In this document: in pieces, positions 48,418 through 59,903 of the stretch
Layout of the letters: each line of letters opens with the position of its first letter
Numbering within the stretch: position 1 is the stretch's first letter
NCBI GenBank assembly: GCA_008802785.1
Contig: VUYT01000017.1
Location: 248,001-312,000 of the forward strand
From: Symmetrospora coprosmae
Lineage: Eukaryota; Basidiomycota; Cystobasidiomycetes; Symmetrosporaceae
Direction of reading: 5' to 3'
DNA: 64,000 nt
Notes under the pieces: model-generated
Database searches by the model: none
Told to the model about the DNA's origin: nothing
Seen by the model: only the letters and a program-made list of their open reading frames with translations
Program-made: the position numbers and the translations under genes

Positions 48418-49375
48418 TTACTCCGTCCGTTGCCGCTTGTCGGCCTCACTGCCTGGTGTTGGCGCACGCGCAGGCTCCTCTGCCGCAGCTGTTGTCGCTG
48501 TCCCTGCTGCTGCCGTAGTCGTCGTCGCCGTCGCCGCCGCCGTCGCCGTTGTGTCAGCCTGCTGCTCGCCCATGGCCTGCCCTGCGCGCATCGTCCTCCA
48601 CACGGCGTCGTCCACGAGCGCCCTGATCCTCGGCTCTGGGTCCTCCCCCGACGCGTCCGTCTCTGCGAGTATGGCCTGTACCTGGGCGAGCAGGTTCCCC
48701 GCGCGGTTGTTGGTCTCTATCGCCGCCTGGCGCGAGAGCGGGTCCAGCCCTGCTACCTCGCTGGGCGGGCTGAGGTTCGTGTACTGCGCAGCGAGCGCGG
48801 CGACGCTGGGATCCGTCGCTGTCGCGGTCGCAGGCGCTCCCTCTTCGTTCGAGTCTGAGCCAGAGTCCGAGCCAGAGCCAGAGGGCAAGGGCGCCAGCTC
48901 CTCGCCAGTGATGCTGCACAGGTGCGCAGATAGCTCGGGCTGCTCCTCCTGCAGCGCCTGGGCGGGTGAGTGTCCAGCTTTGTTGCGGTGCCTGGGGTCG
49001 GCCCCGAGCTCGACGGCGAGCTTGAGCATGTCGAGCGATTCGGCCGTGTACAGCGGGGTGCTGTCAAGACACGCACAGTGTACGAGTCACGCTCCCTTGT
49101 CAGCGTACCCTCGTATGGCGTGGGAGTGAGACGGCGGAAGGGTGCACCCACTCCCCATCGTTGTCCGCGACGTTGATATCGCCTCCCTTGCTCAGAAGGT
49201 ACCGCAGCAGCTCCGGATGACCCCACGACACTGCGGCATGCAGTGCAGTGTATCCATGCTCGTCCCGGGCGTCTGCGGCCATCTCCTGGACCTCTACGAG
49301 GTGCTTTACACGGTCGAGATCCCCTTCGCCCGCGGCTGTCCACAGGTTGGACTGCGCAGAGGACGTCGACACCAT
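48418..49375 (-). CDS. Ankyrin-repeat protein
   Basis: Exons 49152-49375 and 48418-49060 join in phase to 288 aa. About three ankyrin repeats fill the N-terminal half (NLWTAAGEGDLDRVKHLVEV; HGYTALHAAVSWGHPELLRY; a third with TPLYTAESLDMLKLAVELGA). The C-terminal half is acidic, then Ala/Thr-rich from GCC/GTC-type triplet repeats (about 48480-48560), and likely disordered. The general plan resembles yeast Yar1, an Rps3 chaperone, but ankyrin repeats are too common to assign this. No signal or membrane segment. Confidence 0.85.
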
Positions 49376-49925
49376 GGCTGCGGGGGTGAGGTGATGCGGG
49401 GCAAGTGCAGGGGTGTCCTTGTGCGGACGATGTCAGTGTATGGCGATGTGATGTGATGCGATGCTATGCTATGATGTTGGCAGAAGAAAGAGCTCTGACG
49501 GCGTGTCCGTACTGTACTCCCTGTCCTTCGACGCCGACGTCGCTCTCCCTCTCACCGCCATTTCAATAAGACAAGAACGCCATCGCACCGCATAGCGCAT
49601 AGCATAGCAATCCATCGCTCGCTCGTTCGTCCGCCCGCGCCCGCCGCTGCTTTTGCGCACACACGCCCGTGAGTGAGCGCTTGGCTGGCCGGCATGCTGA
49701 CTGGAGGCATCGGACAGCGTCGCATCGCCTGCAACCACAGCACCAGACGACAGCTGACTCGGGCGAGGACTGCTCCTTCCTGATATCTCAACCCCCACCT
49801 CGTATGCATATGCCTGTCTACGCCGTCCTCCACCGTCCCCGCCCCGTCCTCATCCTGGAACCCACTCTGGGTCCTCAGCGCACATCCATCCAACCTAGAA
49901 CCTAGCATAGGGAACTACCGCCGCC
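49376..49925. promoter_or_regulatory. Divergent intergenic between ankyrin gene and RVS161
   Basis: About 550 bases between two opposed starts; must hold both promoters. GATGTGATG-type short repeats lie at about 49440-49475, and GCATAG runs near 49590-49610. No coding feature supported. Confidence 0.5.
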
Positions 49926-51263
49926 ATGTCGTGGAAGGGCCTCACCAAAGCTGTGTGAGTCCTGCCGCGCTTTCCTCTGCCAGCCAGCTCCGGCGGGACA
50001 AAGGGCCCCGGGCGGGACGGGCAGGCGGGGGCCAGCAAGCGAGAAGGCTGACTTGCGGTTACGGACAACCAAAACCCATCTGCGCGCGCAACGGCGGGAT
50101 CTGCCCAGGAACCGTGCGTCCGCGTCCGACCGCGACTGTTCAGCAGCAGCCACAGATGACCTGGCTGACGCGCCCGCTGACTGACACCGACACGGACACG
50201 GACACGGACACACGCTGGGCAGGCGCGGGGACGACGCTGATGCAAAAGACGGGGCAGGTCGACCGCACCGTGGACAGCGAGTTCAGCCAGGAGGAGCAAA
50301 AGTACCGGACGCTCGAGAAGTCGAGCTCGCTGCTGCAGAAGGAGGCAAAGACGTACCTGGACAGCATCCGCGCCATGACGGCCGCCCAGGCGCGCCTCGC
50401 GGAGACGATTGACTCGTTCTACGCCGACAACAGCGACGCCGCCATGGCCGCCAACAGCTACCGCCGCGCCGTGGGAGAGCTCGAGAGCAAGACGGCCAGA
50501 GAGCTCGACGCACCCTTCCGCGCGACCGTCCTCGAGCCCATTGGCAAGATGTGCAGCTATTGGCCAGAGATCAACAAGGCCATCGAGAAGCGCAACAAGA
50601 AGGTGGGCGATCTCGCTTCTGTGAACTTAGGCTGGGCGTCAGCAGGCGCGGGCGCAAAGCCGAGCGTAGCGTCCCTACGCGCTCTGCAGCGTGCCGTGCG
50701 CCTCTGGACAACCGAAGCTGATGTCAGGCTGAGACGTCTTACGATATGCCCCTTGCCACAGCTCCTCGACTACGACGCAGCGCGCACCAAAGCGCGCAAG
50801 CTCATCGAAAAACCCTCTGACGACGCGAGCAAGCTGCCCATTGCGGAGCGACAGGCCGAAGAGGCGCGCGAGGTCTTTGAGGTGCTCAACCAGCAGCTCC
50901 TGAACGATCTGCCTATTCTTCTGGACCTGCGCGTCAACTTTCTGGACCCGAGCTTCGAGTCGAGTGAGTGCCTGCCTCGCTCGCACGCCGTGTCGCTGGC
51001 GCTCTGCACCATACGATGCGATCGAATGTACAGTAGCTGACGCGATGGCGCTCCGCTGCGATCGGGCCGCGCCCACGCCTCCATCTGCAGTGGTCCGGCT
51101 GCAGCAGATCTTTGCGCAGGAAGGGTACGAAAAAATGGGCGGAGTGCAGCGGTACTTTAGCGAAAATGTCCGAGACGATTATGCGAGCGGAGCCCTCGAC
51201 TCGCAGGTTGAGAACGCCCTTGCCGACCTCTCTACGCTCAGCATCTGCGGCATGGCCGGGTGA
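49926..51263 (+). CDS. RVS161: Rvs161/Hob3 BAR-domain protein
   Basis: Amphiphysin-type N-BAR protein that forms a heterodimer with Rvs167 and tubulates membrane at the neck of endocytic pits; also needed for cell fusion. Exons 49926-49954, 50109-50113, 50223-50602, 50762-50963 and 51091-51263 join in phase to 262 aa (yeast 265). The start MSWKGLTKAVNRAGT matches the amphipathic N-helix of the family only if the 5-nt second exon is included. Other marks: YRTLEKSSSLLQKEAKTYLD, AMTAAQARLAETID, KLIEKPSDDASKLP, LRVNFLDPSFES and the C-terminal LSTLSICGMAG. There is no SH3 domain, as expected for Rvs161. A GGACAC hexamer repeat sits at the 3' end of intron 2 (about 50190-50214). Confidence 0.95.
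50109..50113 (+). other. 5-nt micro-exon of RVS161
   Basis: CAG acceptor at 50106-50108, the five bases GAACC, then the donor GTGCGT at 50114. Joined to exon 1 (ending in GT) and exon 3 (starting GC) it gives Val-Asn-Arg-Ala-Gly, as in the family N-helix. No direct join of exon 1 to exon 3 keeps the frame. Confidence 0.85.
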
Positions 51264-51501
51264 TGCCCGCAAGACAATGGTAGTGGTGAGCATCGGCACA
51301 ATGCGGTGTGCCGCTTCCATTGCGCACGTCAGGGTGTACTTGTGTAGCGTATAGTGCGGAAGACGATGAATGCACATGGACAGGCAGTTCTTGGCCAGCG
51401 AGTTGGGCTCTTTCACTTCGAGGACGTCTGACTACACTGCTAGAATCGCTAGCTAGCTGGCCCTGCCAGTCGGCAAGTGACGATCCACGAGCTTGTGATG
51501 T

Positions 51502-54500
51502 TCATGCGGCCACCGTGGGCTGAACCTTCTCGAAGACGTAGAGGTAGGCGTGCGGGATGAGGTTGATAGCGGCCTGTGCTCCTCCGTCGGCACCTACGAC
51601 CTGCAAATGCCGCAACGCAAAGCAAGCGGGTTTCGTGAAGATAAGGAATGTGTCAGTTCCTGCCCAGTTGACCGTGCGCAATTCAGATGTATGAAGGCAC
51701 GCAAGTATTGCACTCTCCCCACCTTCTCGTCATTGAAGAAGACCCAGCCGACCTGGGGCAGGTGAACATGCGCGACATAGTGCCCGCTAGCCGCCGAGGG
51801 CCCTCTGTGCGAGATGAAGGCCTTGAGCCTGTACTCGGCGGGCAAGGCCCTGCTGCCCCTCGGCTCCGCTGCGCCTGTCGGCGACGACGAAGCTTCGGCG
51901 CTCGCCTCACCCTCGGCCTCGCCCGCGTCGTCCGGATGCGAGAAGAGCCACTCGACAGCCGCGTCGGCGCTCCCGCCCGTCTCGCGGAGCGCTTTGCGCG
52001 CCTGATTCGGTGTAAAGCCCATCTCGGCGAGCGCGGCAATCTGCTCTGCCGACGCGCCCGCCGCGCCCGCACTCGCACCCGTTGTCCCAGCGGCGGAGGA
52101 GACTTGCAGCTGTGCAGCCGGGATGGGATCGTCGATGTCGGCGTCCTCCATGTGCGCAAACAGCCAGTTCATGGCCGCATCCGCGTCGCCCGTGTTGCCC
52201 GTCGCGAGGAGCGCCTTCTGCGCGCGCACGGACGGGAAACCCATCCCTTCGAGCTGCGCCATGGCCGTTGCGTTGAACTCGATCGCCGAAGCTGTAGAGG
52301 CGGACGTATCCTCCGGGAGCAGCTCCTCGCCTTCTTGCTGGCCTGTACCCAAGTATTTGTCGAGCGAGAGCGGGCCCGACGAGATGAGAATGGGGACGTC
52401 TGGGGAGATGCGCATCGAATGACACAGTCGGAAGCAAGATGACACAGTGAGTATGCATGCGTGTCAGGAAGTGAGTGACGCTCTGCCGCAGTGACATCCC
52501 CGTACGCACCAACTTTCTGGGGGACCCAGTTGTGCAGCCGGAACCTCGTCGCATGGACGACAAGTGTGTCTGGGAAGGTCGCGAATCTGGTCGACTTATT
52601 GGCGTGCACGTTCTTGTCGCACTTGGGGCACTTGTACTCGATCGTCGCCGAGCTGGTGAGGAGTTTGAGGCACTCCTCGATCTGCACCGGCTCCCATTCT
52701 TCCTTGTCCTTCGCGTCACTGGCTGGACCTGCCGTCCCCATACTGGCTGCTGGCGCGGCAGCAGCGGGCGGAGCGGCATTCTCGCCCTCGATGGGGGCCT
52801 TGCCCTTACCTTCACTGGTGCCGGCGGGTGCAGACTCGTCAATCTCCATGGCGGCAGCGCTGGCGCCCGCCGTCTTGGGCACAAAGGGCACAGGCAGGCT
52901 GAGCGTCTCTTCGGCGACCGTCTTGTACCTGACACCTTTGCAGACGGTGCACTGCAGGCGCTCCTCCATCTCGAACTGGAAGACACGCGTCGGGTCGAGC
53001 GGCGCGTCCTCGCCGTCACCTCCGCTGCCACCGCCCCCGCCAGCGCCACCGCCGCTGCTGGCGCCCGCGTTCCTGCTCTGCCTCTGGATCATGCCAACAA
53101 GGTGCCGGAAGAACTCCTCGGCGTCCTGCTGGCGCATCGTCTTGAACTCCTCGTGGTCCTTGCCCACGAGCGCCTTGAACATGGACGGCCTGATGCCCGC
53201 CTGGAACGGCCGGTTGACGTGCGTGCCCGCGGGGACGGGCTGGCTCGCGCTCGCGGGCTCGAGGACCTCTGACCCGGCCGGCGCGTAGTGTTCCGCGGTC
53301 GCGTCCGCGTCCGCGTCGCCAGCGCGCGGCACTGCGTACCGCCCCGAGAGCAGGCCGTCCCCCACCTTGCTCATCTGGCACTCGAAGCAGCTCGCCGGCG
53401 CCGGGTTGCTGCACAGGAGTGCATGCGCAGACCCTTTTGTAAAGTACCGGTCGGCGAACTCGGGGAGGGCAAAGAGCGTCTGGAGTACGGATGCCATGTA
53501 GCAGCTGCCGTACCGTCGACCATGTGTACGAGTGAGCGAGGTCAGCCGTCCTGGCCCATCAGCTATACGGAAGCGCAGGTACGCACGAGTTGCCCAGGTT
53601 GGCCATGCCCGTGAGGCCCGGCCCAAAGAGCGGCTCTAGATCCTTGCCATCCTCGCCCGTCATTGAGAAATCAAACTTGAGGTTCTGCTCCACCTGGAGC
53701 TCGGTGAGGCTCTTTTCCGTCTTTGTCTGTGTGGCAATGTGGATGCCCCAGTGTGCGAGGTGGGCGCTGAGCGAGGGGTCGGTGCGCTCCTCGTCGCACG
53801 CGTAGCAGTACACGTCGGCGCTCCCGTCCGGCTCGATCGTGCCCAGCTTGACCGAGACTGGGTGCCGCGTCGCGCTGTAGTGCGCCAGCGCGTGCCCGTT
53901 CCCGCCCACCCCGCCGAACTGCTGCCGCCCGCACGAGAGGCCGCCGCACGTCAGACACAGCCAGAGATTGTTGGTCAGCTCGCACTGCGAGCAGTGGGCG
54001 AGGCCTTTCGGATGCAGGACACAGGGATGGAGAATGAGCGCGCGGAGCGAGACAGAGTCGGTGATGGTGACGTTTCAATGGCAGTGGAGCGCAGTGAAAT
54101 GGGAGAGACAGAGTGACGGACCGGTTTCAGTCGATCTGGGCGTTTGTTTGGCGCGAGAACAGGGAGAAGGACGCACCGCTCTGTTCGAGCTGCTTGCTCG
54201 CTTCCTGGATGAGGTCTTTGGAGTGCGAGCAGGACTGAATCTCCTCCTGCCATGCCTTTACGTCTGACTTCTGCGATGACGAGACGGACGAGAGGACGGT
54301 GGCTGTGATGGCGTCCGTCTAGGGGACGGGACAATCCTCGATGGGGGTGTCAGATGCGAGTTGTACCTTGGGTCTCTTCTCGAGGGAGTTTCAAGACGAC
54401 GCCTGCCCGCACCTGCTCGTTCCCTTGAATCTGCAGCCCGCCGCAGCCGTAGCACTTCAATGACGTGTGGAAGTCGTACCTCTCGTGCTCTGGCAGCTCC

Positions 54501-54908
54501 TCCCTGATTGCGAGGCGCTTGAAGGGCGGTTCTCCCGAGGTCTGCGGGGTCCCGGAAAAGCCGGCGCATTCAGCTGTGCTGAGCTGCTGAGCAGGGTGTC
54601 ATCATCATCAGTCGTCAGAGTGGGGACACGCAGCGCACCCGCTTTGCGGACTGGATATCCTTCGGCTTGCGCGTCTTTCGGATGTTCAGGACGACGTCAT
54701 GACCATGCCCCTGCAGCTTGTCAGCGTGGGCCTGGGCGTGGATGCGCGGACAGCCGCCATTGTAGCAGGTCAGGCAGACGTCGATGCCGTCCTCGTCCGT
54801 GTCGCCGTCAAAGCATTGGGTGCACTCGTCGCGGTACACGGGCGTGCTGAACCGCGGTGGCTGCAGATGGGAGGAGGCGGCGAGGAGGTGCGGGCATTGC
54901 GCGGACAT
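51502..54908 (-). CDS. UBP14: Ubiquitin-specific protease Ubp14 / USP5 type
   Basis: Disassembles free polyubiquitin chains and so keeps ubiquitin in circulation and the proteasome unblocked. Seven exons join in phase to 919 aa: 54639-54908, 54367-54541, 54177-54302, 53587-54004, 52510-53504, 51723-52399, 51502-51600. Order: an N-terminal variant zinc finger (DECTQCFDG, GIDVCLTCYNGGC), a canonical ZnF-UBP (HCSQCELTNNLWLCLTCGG; GNGHALAHYSATRHPV), the Cys box (TGMANLGNSCYMASVLQTLF, split by an intron at the Ser codon), two UBA domains (QLEGMGFPSVRAQKALLATG; LAEMGFTPNQARKALRETGG), and the His box (ASGHYVAHVHLPQVGWVFFN). The final exon ends AYLYVFEKVQP. All catalytic residues visible. Confidence 0.97.
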
Positions 54909-55094
54909 GGTCGAGAGAGAGGAGGCTTCTTGCTGTATATCCAGTGCGTGCAGCTGTTGTCGATATTGGATGGTGTTGGCGTTGTTGTAGCAGGCATCCT
55001 CCGTCAGGCGCCAGAGGGCACGGGCATGCAGCTCTTCTCCTCTCCATCATCCGACAGCAACGCATAGCAGAAACAGCATCATCTAGATACAGAG
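54909..55094. promoter_or_regulatory. Compact divergent promoter, UBP14 and complex I 24-kDa subunit
   Basis: Only 186 bases separate the two opposed ATGs, so both 5' UTRs and both promoters are packed here. Confidence 0.65.
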
Positions 55095-56557
55095 ATGTCC
55101 CTCGTTCGCTCCCTCATCGCATCCAGCTCGGGTGCTCTGCGCCGGCCATTGACGTGCACCAGGTCAATGGCAACGACGGCAGCACGGGCAAGCGATTCCC
55201 TCTACGTCGTGGGTTGCACACCAGTCATCGTCGTCACCATCGCAGCGGGCACTGGGACTGAACTGCTTCACGTCATTACAGCACCGCGATACAGACTACG
55301 TGTGTCCCTTGCTGACCTGACCTGACCCTCACTCGATGAGTGGACCGGACTGACCTCGCTGGCGATTGATTTGACCTGCTCTGGATTGGGCGCCGCCATA
55401 CTCATTCACAGAACAACTCGGCTGTATGTGCAGGGACAGCGTCGCTCTCTCGCAGCACCCAAGCAACGGCACGCTGACGCCCAAGAACGCCATCTTCCTC
55501 TCCTCGCAGATCCCATTCGAGTTCTCAAAGCCGTGCGTAGACCGACACGATCTCGAAAGAGGCAGAGGCAGAGGCAGAGGCCGGACAGACTGACACCAGA
55601 ACCATCCCCGCCCACGCATGCACTACAGGAACCTCGAGATGGCAAACACCATCATTGCGCGCTACCCGGCTCAGGTGAGCGCTCTCCACAGTCTGGACCG
55701 GTGGGAAGAGCCCCGGACCGCTCAAACCACCCCGTTGCCCACCGGCCCGCACACGTTACGGCCTTCAGCAAAAACAGCGGCTGACGCACACGCACACTCT
55801 TCCCTTCTCGTCCCTCAGTACAAAAAAGCCGCCGTCATTCCCCTGCTCGACCTCGCCCAGCGGCAGAACAAAGGGTGGACGAGCATCTCTGCCATGAACT
55901 ATGTGGCAAAGCTGCTCGAGATGCCGCCCATGCGCGTGTACGAGGTCGCGACCTTCTACACCATGTTCAACCGCGAGCCGATCGGAGAGTACTTTGTCCA
56001 GGTCTGCACGACGACCCCGTGCATGCTCGGCGGGTGCGGCTCCACCCTCATCCTCGACACCATCAAGGACCACCTCGGCATCAAGCAGGGGCAGACGAGC
56101 AAGGACGGCAAGTTTACCCTCATTGAGGCAGAGTGCCTCGGCGCGTGCTCGAACGCGCCCATGGTCCAGATCAACGACGAGTACTATGTGCGTCCAATCC
56201 GTGCGCAGCGAGGCGGGCTGGAGTGAACCGCTGATGTCCGGTTCTACTACATCTGCTCCGTACACTCGCACGTATCTCTCACCGCGCCAGGAGGACCTCA
56301 CACCAGAAACCATCAAAAAGGTGCTCGACGACATGTCGGCCGGCCGGAAGCCAAAGCCTGGGCCGCAGAGCGGCAGGCGGACGGTCGAGCCAAAGGGACA
56401 GGCCATCACGCTCGTTGGGAAGGTGTGTCTTCCTCCACGTCCACGCTGGCTCTGCGACGCATGCTAAAGAGCTGCCCTGTGCTGACGTGCATGTATCGCG
56501 CTTGCTCCTCGTGTGAAGGCCGCTGGAACCGAGGTGTTTGCACCCGAGTGGAGGTAG
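55095..56557 (+). CDS. NDUFV2: NADH:ubiquinone oxidoreductase 24-kDa subunit (NDUFV2)
   Basis: Mitochondrial complex I subunit carrying the N1a [2Fe-2S] cluster next to the FMN site. Eight exons join in phase to 250 aa: 55095-55208, 55282-55299, 55412-55423, 55510-55532, 55629-55674, 55819-56187, 56291-56422, 56519-56557. The N-terminus is Ser/Arg/Ala-rich and looks like a presequence. Cluster ligands lie in [12 protein letters not shown] and CLGACSNAP; other marks are [44 protein letters not shown] and [11 protein letters not shown]. Exons 2-4 have just 18, 12 and 23 nt and together encode [18 protein letters not shown], a conserved stretch, which supports them. The short final exon ends [12 protein letters not shown]. 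Confidence 0.96.
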
Positions 56558-56809
56558 AGGGCGAGGCTGCAGCACGGCCGTGTTGTACATATGTTTACAT
56601 CCGTTGTCGCAGAGCAAGCAAATGTGCATCAGAGTATACTCATTTGTCTGCAGTCCGCCAGCACGTGCCTCTTCGCCGGAGTCCGACTTGCCCATCGATC
56701 CGATACCATAGCAAGCTCATACTGTGTAGCCCTGCAGGGGAGTGACCTTCCACTCCTGACAACCTTTCCGCCGTTTCCTCCTGCCCGTTCCATCCATCCC
56801 GCAGCTCCG
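56558..56809. other. Intergenic, about 250 bases
   Basis: 3' flank of the complex I gene and promoter of CDC43; nothing else seen. Confidence 0.45.
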
Positions 56810-58592
56810 ATGGACGACCCGCACCCGCACCGGCATCCGCACGAGCGCCTCGAGTTCCAGGCGTCGCGGCACGTCAAGTACGCCCTGCGCTGCCTCACCA
56901 CGCTCCCCACAGCGTACCAGGCCGAGGATTGCTCGCGGTGCGTCTGAGCCATCCTCCATTCCTCTTGGTCCGAGCGTCCGGCCGGAAGGGAACCTCAGAG
57001 CTGAGTCGCGCCCCCGGCAGGCGTCGCGGTGCAGCATGTCCCTGGCCTTCTTTGCCCTCTCGACGCTCGAGCTCCTGGGCGCCTTGGACGACACTGACTC
57101 CGTCACTGCCAACGGTAATGAGGAAGGCCGCAAGAAACAGGGCGGCCTCTCGCGCGCGGAGAAGGCGGCGTGCGCCGACTGGATCTACACGCAACAGCAC
57201 CCGGACGGCGGATTCCGCGGCTCGCCATTTGTCGGCCTCAAGGTGCGCTTCCCTTCTCTCTCTCTCTCTCTCTTCTTCCCGTCTCTTCGGGCGCGCTTTC
57301 GGACATGCACAGCCGGACTAATGCGGCACGACGGCAGGACCAGATGCTCGAGCCGCCCCACATCGTAATGAGCTACACGGCGCTCCTCTCGCTCGCTATC
57401 CTCGGGGATGATCTGGCGCGACTGGATGTCGCGGGACTCGTGCGGAGCGTGCAGGCGTGTCAGACAGAGGACGGGAGGTGCGAATGAACCCCCCGCTTTG
57501 CCTTGTTCGCCGCGTCTTAAAGGCGCATGGCCATCGCATCGTCGAGATGCTGATTCCTCTTCGTCCCACCCCCGCAGCTTTGCCCCGTTCCCTCAGTCCT
57601 CTGAGCGGGATGTCCGCTTCGTGTACTGCGCCTTCGTCCTCTGCTACCTGCTGGATGCGTTCGACTCTATCGACGTGGACGCGGCGGTGGCGTACCTGCT
57701 GCGGTGTCAGGTAAGAATGTTGCTCCTTCTCTCCCACTATCTACCGCAATACAGTCTGACGATAGGGAGTCCACCGCTCTGGCCCCTCGCTTGACTGGGC
57801 AGTCGTACGACTATGCATTCGGCCAGGCTCCCGGTCTAGAACCACAGGGTAGGTCATCCTCTCTGAAACACGGGGATAGGAAGGCAGCTTATGCGGGCTC
57901 TCTTCGCGCCAGGCGGGACAAGCTATTGCGCTATCGCGTCTCTGCACCTCGCCGGCCGTCTGCAGAGTCTTCCACGGAGCGAGCGCACGCTCGACTGGCT
58001 CGTGCACCGCCAGGTCCCGCTCGAGGCGCACATGCTTGACGGCGAAGATGTCAGCTCCGAGTCGGATCCCGAGGGCGATGCTTTTCTTCGAGATCTGGTC
58101 GACGGGAAGCGGGAGGTTGTCGGGTGCCAGGGGAGGCCGGAGAAGCTGCCGGATGCGTGCTATAGCTTCTGGGTTGGCGGGAGCATCGAGGTGGGTCCGC
58201 TCATGCGCTGCGTAGCGGATGTTGGACACATCCACATCGATCTGACTTGCACATGTACGCACAGCTCCTTGCACCACATCGGCCGCACTTGGAAGCGCCA
58301 GAAGGGAGAATGAGCCGAGAACAGGACTTCCTGCTTCTGTGCCAGTCCAGGATGGGCGGCATTGCAAAGTTCCCGGGAGACTACCCAGGTGAGCAGGTTT
58401 CATCGCAGACGAGAGTGGGGCAGCTGAACTCATCAAAGGCGCACCGCAGACATCTACCATACCTATCTTGCCATGGCGGCGCTGGCGCTCTTTGGGTACA
58501 AGGAAGTCAAGCCGATAGACGTGTCCATCAATGTTTCGCAGGATGTACTGGAGAGACTCAAAGCGAGCTTGACAATGATCAGGAAGCCATGA
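56810..58592 (+). CDS. CDC43: Geranylgeranyltransferase type I beta subunit
   Basis: Catalytic zinc subunit that adds geranylgeranyl to CaaL proteins such as Rho1 and Cdc42. Eight exons join in phase to 399 aa: 56810-56937, 57035-57242, 57338-57477, 57578-57710, 57803-57848, 57913-58190, 58265-58388, 58450-58592. Prenyltransferase repeats are visible: DWIYTQQHPDGGFRGSPF, SYDYAFGQAPGLEPQGGTSY, GRPEKLPDACYSFWVGG (zinc ligands Asp and Cys), MGGIAKFPGDYPDIYHTYLA (zinc His). The N-terminal RHVKYALRCLTTLP and MSLAFFALSTLELLGALD match the GGTase-I rather than the farnesyltransferase beta subunit. An acidic insert of about 40 residues precedes the zinc motif. Intron 2 carries a CT run (about 57255-57285). 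Confidence 0.93.
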
Positions 58593-59071
58593 TCGCTGGC
58601 AGGCGCGACGAGTCGTCGCGCCAAAGTAGCCCCGTCGGGAGGTGCCATCACATGCACCCAGAAGGTCGATTCGATGATGTGCCCTCTCGGCTATCCGAGG
58701 GTAGCGTGAGCGCGCCCTCACACTAGAATTGCGTTGCCCTTGTTGAGCTTCTTGATGCCTGAAAGGCCGACGTCCCTCGAGGCCTAGCCTCCCTCTCCGT
58801 CCACCCTTCTCCCCCTCTTTCTCTCCCGCCTTCTCCCTCGGCGCCCTCGCTCGACGACATCGACACCATCGACCGCGCCTCGAAGCTATACAGTCTTCGC
58901 AGAGCGCCATTTGCGGCGTACGTAGCCGCGCCGGACCGTGCTGGTCATCCTCGCCCGCCTCCGAAAAACAGACGACGCCGGATCCGGACGCGAGCCGAGC
59001 CCGAGCGGATGCCGATGACCTGACGAGATTCCTCAGCGTGGAGGGACGAAGGACGCGAGTCAGAGGCCACA
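58593..59071. other. Intergenic, about 480 bases
   Basis: 3' flank of CDC43 and promoter of the next plus-strand gene. A pyrimidine-rich stretch lies at about 58785-58840. A long minus-strand open frame crosses here but is the complement of CDC43 and has no motif. Confidence 0.5.
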
Positions 59072-59899
59072 ATGTCGCTTCCGGCATACCTCGAGCCGCT
59101 GGACCCGCCAGGTCAAGAGCAACCGCAGTTCGGATACACGAGGCACAGGCCCATGTTGCTGTCCGGGCGCGACGCGAAGACGGGCGAGGTCCACCGGCAC
59201 ATCAGCAGTCTGCCTCTGAACTGCGCGTGGAGGTGCCTCGAGGCGCACAAGCGCCTCATCGGCTTTGTTACAGGGACAAAATGCGAGAGCGTGACGGCAT
59301 ACAGCGCGGCGAGTACTGCGCTGCCGAACTTGCGCATCGTCGGTGGCGAGGAGGACACACGCCTGGCAGTAGCCCTGATGGTGCTACTGCTGAGGACGAG
59401 GGAGGAGTGGGGGGAGGTGGAGCACCCGGACGCGAAAAAGGATGTCGAGGTCGTCGAGAACACACAGGCCGGAGCTGCGGTTATGGATCTGCTGAAAAGA
59501 AGCATGCGGCGAGAGACGGAGATAGAGAAGGGAGGGGCGGTGAGCATGGAGATCGCGAGCCTTCTCATGCAGCTCTGTAAGTGCATCCTGCTGTCGTCTG
59601 ATGCTTATCCTACGGCTGACTCGAGAAGCCTGCTCGTCGCCAGACTGGATCATGAGGAAAGGTCGGAACTTGCATACATCAGGTCTCCGTAGTCGCATGA
59701 CTGACCTCACTCACGGGCGACAGACGACAGCATCCCGCCCGGGTGGTATATCCCTCCGCTCGATCTCCAGGCGGCATGGCCGACTGTAGACGCTCTCGCG
59801 GACGTCCAGGACAGGCTACGAGGCCTAACAACACCTGGTGCGCCGGGTGACCTGATTCTTCTTCACGGAGCCACCAGTTTGCCGTCAATGCTGAGTTGA
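59072..59899 (+). CDS. Unrecognised protein, 226 aa
   Basis: Not recognised. Two exons, 59072-59576 and 59724-59899, join in phase. It starts MSLPAYLEPLDPPGQEQPQF, then HRHISSLPLNCAWRCLEAHK and a helical region with a charged middle. The second exon reads DSIPPGWYIPPLDLQAAWPT, unlikely to arise by chance and phase-matched to exon 1, which supports a real gene. No signal peptide or membrane segment. Confidence 0.6.
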
Positions 59900-59903
59900 A
59901 TGT

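Noticed and set aside
50147-50222. RVS161 start at an ATG within intron 2 (MTWLTRPL...)
   Set aside because: Adds a Thr/Asp hexamer-encoded stretch foreign to the family and loses the conserved N-helix that the micro-exon model restores.
55424-55509. Coding insertion [11 protein letters not shown] in the complex I subunit
   Set aside because: It needs an intron of only 32 nt and interrupts a stretch conserved in the family; an 86-nt intron with a CTGAC motif fits better.
57741-59087. 448-aa minus-strand frame
   Set aside because: Complement of CDC43 and its 3' flank; no motif, and the plus-strand gene joins in phase with family features.
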